DNA of 10,936 nt from an uncultured Acidobacteriaceae bacterium (GTDB lineage Bacteria > Acidobacteriota > Terriglobia > Terriglobales > Acidobacteriaceae): contig CAIMNN010000155.1 in the NCBI GenBank assembly GCA_903842845.1, positions 1 through 10,936 on the forward strand. Reading direction: 5' to 3'. The translations under genes were made by a program, and so were the position numbers. How positions within the stretch are numbered: the stretch's first letter is position 1; each line of letters starts with the position of its first letter. Shown here in pieces: positions 6,044-10,936 of this stretch. The notes beneath the pieces were generated by a model. It ran no database searches, was not told the DNA's origin, and saw nothing but the letters and a program-made list of their open reading frames with translations.

Positions 6044-7693
6044 ATGACGGTGAAAAAGCAAACTGGAGCAAAACTCGCGGCCCCGAAAGCGCCCAGGGTC
6101 AAGGTGCGTTTGCGGCTGGACAAGTTGTGTCTGGCGGTTGATGGACGCACTGCTGCGGAGCTGATCCAGAACGCGCAGACGGCGTTGAAAGAGACGCGCT
6201 TTATTGAGTTGAGGCTGGACTCGATATCGAAGCCTGCCGAGGCGCTTGCACCGCTGAAAAAGTTCATCCATGCAAATCCTGGTGCAAGCGTGATCGCGAC
6301 CTGCCGCCGCAAGGCGAATGGTGGCGGATACACCGGTTCACTGGCGTCGGAGTTTGAGGTTCTCATCGGCGCGGCCGAGGCCGGTTGCCAGATGGTGGAC
6401 CTGGAGTTGGAGTCGGCTGAAGCGGCGAAGGCGGCGCAGATAGACGAGTTGCGCAAGACGCATGTGGGCGGCAAGAAGAACGCAAAGGCAGCGGCTGCGG
6501 CAAACGGAATTGGAATTGTGGACGAGATACCGCTGGCGCTGATGATCAGCTATCACGATTATCAGCGGACCAAACAGTTGGAGAAGGTTGCCGAGCGTAT
6601 TGAGGCGTTTGAGCCGGATTATGTGAAGGTGGTTTCGACGGCGAAGAGCCTGAACGACAATCTGATGGTTCTTGACCTGTTGAGCGCGCGCTCGGCGGAG
6701 AGCCAGATAGTCGCGATTGCGATGGGCGACGAGGGATTGCTGAGCCGCATCCTGGGTCCACGCGAGGGCGCGGTGTTTACCTTTGGCGCGTCGAGCGAGA
6801 GCAAGGGGACAGCGCCGGGGCAGATAACTGCGCGTGCGATGCGCGACCTTTACCGCTTTGACCAACTGGATGGCGCGACAAAGATATACGGAGTGTTCGG
6901 AAATCCGATATTGCATTCGCTTTCGCCTGTGATGCAGGGGACGGCGTTCCGCAGAGAAGGAATGAACGCGGTGTTTTTGCCGCTGAAGGCGCACTCGGCC
7001 GAGGAACTGCTCAGTTTCTTCCGCAAGCTGCCGATGGCTGGCGCTGCGGTGACGATGCCCTTCAAGCTGGATGTGATGCCGCACCTGGCCAACTGCGACG
7101 CGTTTGCGCAGAAGACCGGCGCGGTGAACACGCTGCGCATGGGGGCAGACGGCAACATATACGGATTCAATACTGATATCGCCGGGATTGTGCGTCCGCT
7201 GGAACGGCGGATGAAGATTGCTGGCGCGAAGATTGCGGTGCTGGGCGCAGGAGGCGCGGCGCGGGCTGCGGTCTATGGGCTGGTAGCGGCAGGCGCCGAG
7301 GTTTTTGTGATCAACCGGACCCATGAGAAGGCCGCCGCGCTGGCACGCAAGGCAAAGGCGCACACTTTGAAGCACGATAAGTTGGCCAAGGAGCCAATGG
7401 ATGTACTGATTAATGCCACTCCATGCGGCATGACCGGCTCACGCACGAGTTTACCTATCGCGAAGAACGAACTCAATGCTAAGCTGGTCTTTGATCTGGT
7501 CTATAACCCACTTGAAACGCCACTACTTCAGCTGGCCAGGTCGCGGGGCATACCAGTCATAAGCGGTGTTGAGATGTTTGTGCAGCAGGGCGCCCAGCAA
7601 TTTGAGATCTGGACAGCTCGGCCCGCGCCTGAAGCGGATATGCTGCGCAGCGTTCTGCATGCATTGGAGGAAGGACATGAAGAAAAAAGCTAG
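6044..7693 (+). CDS. aroDE: Bifunctional 3-dehydroquinate dehydratase (type I)/shikimate dehydrogenase
   Basis: This 549-residue fusion carries out steps 3 and 4 of the shikimate pathway: 3-dehydroquinate to 3-dehydroshikimate to shikimate, using NADPH in the cytoplasm. Residues about 24-270 are a type I dehydroquinase barrel: E55 and R57 in IELRLD, catalytic H171 in SYHDY, the Schiff-base K195 in YVKVVSTAKS, and TAPGQ at 256-260. Residues about 280-540 are shikimate dehydrogenase: HSLSP (291-295) for shikimate binding, catalytic K341 in VTMPFK, N362 in AVNT, D378 in FNTD, the nucleotide loop GAGGAARA (401-408), NRT (424-426) typical of NADP preference, and VQQGAQQF near the end. The usual VTIPHK reads VTMPFK, with the lysine kept. 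A Lys/Ala-rich insert (about 140-155) and a basic N-terminal extension of about 20 residues are extra. The start is the ATG at 6044; its ribosome binding site is weak. It overlaps the next gene by 17 bp. Confidence 0.95.
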   Translation: MTVKKQTGAKLAAPKAPRVKVRLRLDKLCLAVDGRTAAELIQNAQTALKETRFIELRLDSISKPAEALAPLKKFIHANPGASVIATCRRKANGGGYTGSLASEFEVLIGAAEAGCQMVDLELESAEAAKAAQIDELRKTHVGGKKNAKAAAAANGIGIVDEIPLALMISYHDYQRTKQLEKVAERIEAFEPDYVKVVSTAKSLNDNLMVLDLLSARSAESQIVAIAMGDEGLLSRILGPREGAVFTFGASSESKGTAPGQITARAMRDLYRFDQLDGATKIYGVFGNPILHSLSPVMQGTAFRREGMNAVFLPLKAHSAEELLSFFRKLPMAGAAVTMPFKLDVMPHLANCDAFAQKTGAVNTLRMGADGNIYGFNTDIAGIVRPLERRMKIAGAKIAVLGAGGAARAAVYGLVAAGAEVFVINRTHEKAAALARKAKAHTLKHDKLAKEPMDVLINATPCGMTGSRTSLPIAKNELNAKLVFDLVYNPLETPLLQLARSRGIPVISGVEMFVQQGAQQFEIWTARPAPEADMLRSVLHALEEGHEEKS

Positions 7694-9368
7694 CTGGAGA
7701 TACACCCCAAAGATAGACCGCTCCTGGCTTGATGATGAATCCGCGAAGCCGGAGCAGCCGGAAGTTTATAGCGAAGACGAAGGTGCCAGATTGGTAGAAA
7801 CCCCGCCAGCCGCGCGTATTGAGATGGAGCAGTTGAGCGAGCGGGTGAGGAATATGGGCGAGTTGAGCGTGCCTCCTACACTGGAGTACGTTCCTGATAT
7901 CAAAGCCGAGCAGGTGGTCAACGTGCCCGCCAACGAGCAGGCTTTTGTGCGCCCAGTGCAGGCTGCCGCGCCTGTTGTGACGGTTCCTGCAAACGAGCAG
8001 GCTTTTACGATTCCGACTCAGGCCGCGCCCCAGGTTACGCCTCCGGCCACATCCACATTTGTGCCGCCCACGCAGCCTAATTATGTACGGCCGAATATTC
8101 CCGTGCAGCCGGCGTTCAAGCCGAATATTCCCGCAGTGCCGCCGACGCAGCGCATAGCCGAGCGTTTGGCACAGCAGCGGAGCGAAGCTGCACGGCCGGC
8201 AACGCCGACGGTTGAAGCGCAGCCAGTTGTGACCGCTGCCAGCAGCAGACCGTTTTATCCGGAGAGTTATTTTGTGCCGGTAACTCCGACGCAGCCGGTA
8301 GCGGAAAAGACGGAAAGGCCTGTTTTTGAGCCGGGCGCGCGTTTTACACCTGCCGAGAGTTTTGTGCCAACTGAGACGGTTCAGCCACCGGTAGCGCCCG
8401 TGCCGCCTGAGCCGGTTGCAACGAAGTTCGTAGCAGCAGAGCCGGTGATACGTGAACCGCAAGCGCCGAGGTATGCAGCAACCGAGCCGACGGCGGTCAG
8501 GTTCAAGGCTCCTGAGCCGCCGCCGTTCAGGCCGGAGATTCCGGTTGAGCCGAAGTTCGAGAAGCCGGCGAAGGTGGAGTTTGATCCGCTGTTCCAGCCT
8601 AAAATTGAAGAGCCGGTGCAGTCTAAGATCGAAGAACACGTGCAACCGAAGTTCGAAGAGCCGGTGCAGCAGCACATTGAGCAACCGGCGCAGCCGCGGT
8701 ACACAGACCCGCGCGAGGAAGCGCCGCGTGCACGTTTTGAGCCTGCGGTAGAAGAGGTAAAGGCAGTGCCCAGGCAATCCGTACCACCACCGCAAGCCCC
8801 GCAGAGACCACCAGCGCCGCCGCAGGCTCCGCGTGAGGCTCCTTATCAAGCACCACAACAAGCTCAACCGAAGCCACGGCCGGAGCAGCGTCCGGCACAG
8901 CCCGTGCATCAGCGTGAGCACAGAGGCGAAGAGCAGTCCGGGCTTACGCGCGTACTGAATGCTGTGCGTGCAGCGATACCGGTTGTGCGGCAACTGCTTC
9001 CGCTGCTGGAGGGCAATCTGGCCAAGACTGTGAGCAATCTGCTGGCGCCGACCCACTCAACCGCGATGACGCCTGCGGTGCAGAAGGTGGATATTGCGCC
9101 GGTGGAACGCGGATTGGTTGAGCTGAACAAGCAGCACCGCGAACTGCGCGAGCAGGTAGCGGCGCAGAACCAGGGCTTGCAACGCGTTGAGGACCAGTTG
9201 ATGCATGTTCGTACGGCGACCGACCGCAATACGCTGGAACAGCAGGAACTGATCGAAGAGATGCAGAATATGGAGAAGCGCCAAGGCCGTTTTGCGCTGA
9301 TAATCCTCTTACTGCTGCTGCTCTCACTGGCAGCGAATGCGTTGCTTTATTGGCAGTTCAGGCGGTAA
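7677..9368 (+). CDS. Pro/Glu/Ala-rich tail-anchored membrane protein with coiled coil, unknown function
   Basis: The product has 563 residues. I chose the ATG at 7677 because GGAGGAAGGAC precedes it; the frame extends further upstream only inside aroDE. The first 70 residues are soluble and charged. Residues about 70-420 are low-complexity and rich in Pro, Glu, Ala, Val and Gln, with internal repeats: VPANEQAF at 83-90 and 103-110, PNIP at 139-142 and 149-152, and four tandem octapeptides (KIEEPVQS type) at 309-340. Then come an amphipathic helical part (421-456), a likely coiled coil (about 475-535) and one membrane helix (LIILLLLLLSLAANALLYW, 541-559) ending in QFRR. With no signal peptide, this predicts a tail-anchored protein with its bulk in the cytoplasm. 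It is translationally coupled to aroDE, yet nothing in it suggests a shikimate enzyme. TonB-like Pro-rich spacers were considered, but the membrane helix is at the wrong end. No family was recognised with certainty. Confidence 0.8.
   Translation: MKKKASWRYTPKIDRSWLDDESAKPEQPEVYSEDEGARLVETPPAARIEMEQLSERVRNMGELSVPPTLEYVPDIKAEQVVNVPANEQAFVRPVQAAAPVVTVPANEQAFTIPTQAAPQVTPPATSTFVPPTQPNYVRPNIPVQPAFKPNIPAVPPTQRIAERLAQQRSEAARPATPTVEAQPVVTAASSRPFYPESYFVPVTPTQPVAEKTERPVFEPGARFTPAESFVPTETVQPPVAPVPPEPVATKFVAAEPVIREPQAPRYAATEPTAVRFKAPEPPPFRPEIPVEPKFEKPAKVEFDPLFQPKIEEPVQSKIEEHVQPKFEEPVQQHIEQPAQPRYTDPREEAPRARFEPAVEEVKAVPRQSVPPPQAPQRPPAPPQAPREAPYQAPQQAQPKPRPEQRPAQPVHQREHRGEEQSGLTRVLNAVRAAIPVVRQLLPLLEGNLAKTVSNLLAPTHSTAMTPAVQKVDIAPVERGLVELNKQHRELREQVAAQNQGLQRVEDQLMHVRTATDRNTLEQQELIEEMQNMEKRQGRFALIILLLLLLSLAANALLYWQFRR
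7932..8006 (+). repeat. 15-bp direct repeat within the Pro-rich gene
   Basis: AACGAGCAGGCTTTT occurs at 7932-7946 and again at 7992-8006, exactly 60 bp apart. It encodes NEQAF within VPANEQAF both times, with flanking VP and A codons also matching at the protein level. This is a duplicated 20-residue unit in the disordered region. Confidence 0.8.
8601..8696 (+). repeat. Four tandem 24-bp units encoding octapeptides
   Basis: Four consecutive 24-base units encode KIEEPVQS, KIEEHVQP, KFEEPVQQ and HIEQPAQP. The third base of many codons differs between units, so the array is old or kept by selection on the protein rather than a fresh duplication. It sits in the middle of the disordered region of the membrane protein. 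Confidence 0.8.
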
Positions 9369-9395
9369 TTTGGACTAACTAGCCCACATAAACAG

Positions 9396-9430
9396 GAAGG
9401 CGCGGAGATATCATCCGCGCCTTCTTTGTT
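9396..9430 (+). terminator. Rho-independent terminator of the aroDE unit
   Basis: GAAGGCGCGGA (9396-9406) pairs perfectly with TCCGCGCCTTC (9414-9424) around a 7-base loop, followed by TTTGTT. It starts 28 bases after the stop of the Pro-rich gene, so it closes the aroDE transcript. Confidence 0.85.
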
Positions 9431-9727
9431 GGGGGTCAACTTAAGTCTTACAACTCTAAGTGCACGGAAATAAAAGAAACGCTCAGGTTTGACTAGATTT
9501 CAAATCATTTAAATTTTATAAACATGAAGTTATGGAATTGTGCTGACAATTCAGGGTATTTTGCACATCAGGCTTGCCAGTTGTATTTTCATCAGGCTAC
9601 CATTCGCCTAGTTGGCTGGATTTGGGCTTATCATTTGGAGAAGTCTGGCCTTGGCAGCTGTTTCCGTAGTTCTGGAGTACAACCAGCAAGCGGATTGTTT
9701 CCGCGCAAGCAGACGGAGTAGCTTTTT
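9431..9727 (+). other. AT-rich leader region before the GvpL/F-like gene
   Basis: The first part is distinctly AT-rich (about 9470-9525) and holds TTGACT at 9489-9494, a fair -35 box. A TAAATT at 9510-9515 would give a short 15-bp spacer and TATAAA at 9517-9522 an overlong one, so the promoter is uncertain. A 65-codon open frame (9524-9721) starts with ATG but lacks a ribosome binding site and looks like no known protein. If transcription starts near 9520, the mRNA has a leader of about 200 bases; I could not identify a riboswitch or a strong hairpin in it. Confidence 0.35.
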
Positions 9728-10540
9728 ATGGCATGGTATGCCTACTGTATTAGTCAGAAAGAATCGTTCCCCGAGTTAGCACGTCATCGCAAACCCATTC
9801 CCCTTGAATCAATTCATGGAGTCAGCGGCAATCAGGTGTTTCTGTACCCGGCCAGCGACCTTGCGGTGATTGTCAGCGAATTCAATCCCAAAGAAGTGAT
9901 GAACCAGAAGTCGGGTGTGGAGCATGCGCGGGTGATCGCGGATTGCTTCAAGCATACGACGGTGCTTCCCTTCCGGTTTGGAACAGTGTTTGAATCCGAC
10001 GAGAGCCTGCGCAAGTCGATACGGTCTAATCAGCGGCAGTTTTTGGGAAATCTGGAAAAGCTGCATGGCAAGACCGAGATGCACATCAAGATTCAGGTGG
10101 AAGATTGCTGCCATCCGCACCCGAACGGCCATGTGGACGTGGTGGGCGGCGTGGGACGCGAGTACCTGAGCAATTTGCGCGAGACGGCGAGCCGGCAACG
10201 TGAACGGCAGACGCGCGCGCGCGCGGTGGCGTTCCAGATGCACCGCAACCTGTCACCACTGGATGAAGAAGTAAGCTGCCGTTTGACGGAGAACGGGAAG
10301 ATGCATCTTGATATAGCGCATCTGATCAACCGCAAACAGGTGGAGCGTTACCAGAACAAGTTTGCGCAGATGATAGGGCAGATGAAGCAGTGCCAGATGC
10401 AGATGTCGGGGCCTTGGCCACCGTATCATTTTGTTCACAAGCTGACGCGTAGCCATCAGGCTGCAAATCAGGCAGCAGCCGTGGCTGCGCAAGCTGAAGC
10501 AGCGGCGCAATCGGTGGCGATTCAGGCTGCGATAGCGTAG
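9728..10540 (+). CDS. GvpL/GvpF-family protein (orphan, no gas-vesicle cluster here)
   Basis: The product has 270 residues. It shows the GvpF/GvpL pattern: an N-terminal WYAYCI strand, then EHARVIADCF, VLPFRFGTVFES (79-90), a helix with LEKLHGKTEMHIKIQ (109-123), GREYLSNLRE (143-152), and the C-terminal SGPWPPYHFV (227-236), the family's most conserved end motif (tGPWPPYsFv). GvpF/L proteins are accessory or minor shell-interacting proteins in gas-vesicle assembly. No gvpA or other gvp gene lies within 9 kb upstream or just downstream, so a vesicle role is doubtful. After the GPWPPY motif comes an unusual Ala/Gln-rich helical tail (246-270). The ATG at 9728 has GGAG nine bases upstream. An in-frame (CG)7 run at 10212-10225 encodes RARA. 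A strong terminator follows. Family confidence is high; role unknown. Confidence 0.85.
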   Translation: MAWYAYCISQKESFPELARHRKPIPLESIHGVSGNQVFLYPASDLAVIVSEFNPKEVMNQKSGVEHARVIADCFKHTTVLPFRFGTVFESDESLRKSIRSNQRQFLGNLEKLHGKTEMHIKIQVEDCCHPHPNGHVDVVGGVGREYLSNLRETASRQRERQTRARAVAFQMHRNLSPLDEEVSCRLTENGKMHLDIAHLINRKQVERYQNKFAQMIGQMKQCQMQMSGPWPPYHFVHKLTRSHQAANQAAAVAAQAEAAAQSVAIQAAIA

Positions 10541-10559
10541 AAGCTCAACAACAAAATTG

Positions 10560-10588
10560 AAAAGCCCTGCCTGGAGCAGGGCTTTTTT
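10560..10588. terminator. Bidirectional Rho-independent terminator
   Basis: AAAAGCCCTGC (10560-10570) pairs with GCAGGGCTTTT (10576-10586) around a 5-base loop, followed by more T on the plus strand. On the minus strand the A-rich left flank supplies the U-tract. It lies between the stop of the GvpL/F-like gene (10540) and the stop of pgsA (10604), two convergent genes, and can end both transcripts. Confidence 0.88.
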
Positions 10589-10603
10589 ATTAACTTAGCA
10601 ATT

Positions 10604-10936
10604 TTATTGTTTTGGATTGCGGCTCAGGACAGCGGCCTGGCGGCGGTCTTTGGATGCGTGGTCGATCTTTTTCCAGAAGCCCCAGAAGTAGTCGACGGCG
10701 CTGATGATGGATACGAGAACGGTGAAGTAGATGGAACCGATGGCGATCCAGAGGACGGGAATGACGAGCAGGCCGAAGCGCCACTCGTCCCAGCGATGGG
10801 CGAGGATGGCTGAGACGACGCTGATGATCTGGAGCGTAGTCTTGAGCTTGCCGAGGTCGCTGGCCTCGATGGTGAAGCCTTCGGAACTGGCGATGGAGCG
10901 CAGGCCGGAGATGAGGAACTCGCGGCCGATGATGAC
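10604..10936 (-). CDS. pgsA: CDP-diacylglycerol-glycerol-3-phosphate 3-phosphatidyltransferase, C-terminal part
   Basis: The last 110 codons of a gene entering from the right edge are present, ending with TAA at 10606-10604. The visible protein begins VIIGREFLISGLRSIASSEG and continues with FTIEASDLGKLKTTLQ, the well-known REF..SGLR...A..G..i.as..GKlKT segment of PgsA that follows the catalytic CDP-alcohol phosphotransferase motif (which lies outside the window). Two membrane helices follow (about IISVVSAILA and LLVIPVLWIAIGSIYFTVLV), then a polar tail ending SRNPKQ. PgsA makes phosphatidylglycerol phosphate, the committed step to phosphatidylglycerol and cardiolipin, in the inner membrane. 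CDP-alcohol transferases of related specificity cannot be fully excluded without the N-terminus. Confidence 0.85.
   Translation of the reverse strand, partial: VIIGREFLISGLRSIASSEGFTIEASDLGKLKTTLQIISVVSAILAHRWDEWRFGLLVIPVLWIAIGSIYFTVLVSIISAVDYFWGFWKKIDHASKDRRQAAVLSRNPKQ

Noticed and set aside
6338..7375. A 345-codon minus-strand frame opposite aroDE
   Set aside because: It is antisense to a clearly conserved enzyme, with Arg/His/Leu-biased composition typical of reversed GC-rich genes.
7926..8010. CRISPR-like repeat from the 15-bp repeat pair
   Set aside because: There are only two copies, inside a coding frame and encoding the same peptide; it is a protein repeat.
7557..9056. A 499-codon open frame on the minus strand, rich in Arg, Leu and Cys
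   Set aside because: It is the antisense of the Pro-rich gene; Pro/Ala/Glu codons read backwards give Arg/Leu/Gly/Cys. It has no ribosome binding site and no protein-like pattern, while the plus frame has a strong ribosome binding site, a coiled coil and a membrane helix.
9524..9721. A 65-codon frame in front of the GvpL/F-like gene
   Set aside because: It has no ribosome binding site, an unusual Trp/Cys/His-rich composition and no similarity I recognise. Its position could suit a leader peptide, but the evidence is too thin.
9728..10540. A gas-vesicle gene cluster
   Set aside because: Only one GvpL/F-like gene is present. There is no gvpA, gvpN, gvpO or gvpG on either side within the window.

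Overview
The window looks like chromosomal DNA from an acidobacterium of the class Terriglobia (Granulicella/Edaphobacter/Terriglobus type). This rests on recognition by eye, not on a database search. The supporting points are the fused aroD-aroE gene, a large DUF5916/CBM9-type outer-membrane protein, an isolated GvpL/GvpF-family gene, an RHH-PIN toxin-antitoxin pair, and intergenic palindromes of the GGCTAAAG and TGGGGCAC kinds that I associate with these genomes. Most long genes are GC-rich. Two short secreted or anchored proteins (1442-2101 and 5278-5745) are clearly more AT-rich.

Layout. Bases 1-521 (minus) hold the N-terminal third or less of an M3-family metallopeptidase, cut by the window edge. 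Diverging from it at 636-1318 (plus) is a type II toxin-antitoxin pair, an RHH antitoxin and a PIN-domain toxin overlapping by 4 bp. It has a palindromic TGTAAT/ATTACA operator and possibly a leaderless start. A 25-codon open tail at 1311-1388 may be the remnant of an older gene. Bases 1442-2101 (minus) encode a small secreted protein resembling DUF4919. Bases 2102-2408 hold two hairpins. Bases 2409-4760 (minus) encode a 783-residue CBM9-like/DUF5916 outer-membrane beta-barrel protein. Bases 4889-5059 (minus) encode a 56-residue single-pass membrane peptide with a very strong ribosome binding site and a hairpin after it. Bases 5278-5745 (plus) encode a membrane-anchored extracytoplasmic protein of unknown function.

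Bases 5746-6043 contain no credible gene but hold decayed dispersed-repeat sequence and a perfect DnaA-box 9-mer. Then comes a two-gene unit (6044-9368, plus): bifunctional 3-dehydroquinate dehydratase/shikimate dehydrogenase (aroDE), overlapping by 17 bp with a 563-residue protein that has a Pro/Glu/Ala-rich cytoplasmic region, a coiled coil and one C-terminal membrane helix. A strong terminator closes this unit. After a 300-base AT-rich leader, 9728-10540 (plus) encodes a GvpL/GvpF-family protein with no other gas-vesicle gene in sight. A bidirectional terminator separates it from the convergent 3' end of pgsA (minus, 10604 to the edge).

The genes do not form one pathway. The real transcriptional units are the TA pair and aroDE plus the Pro-rich protein; the rest appear to be single genes. 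The best candidates for undescribed biology are the Pro-rich tail-anchored protein translationally coupled to aroDE, the orphan GvpL/F protein, the 56-residue membrane peptide, and the intergenic hairpin family.
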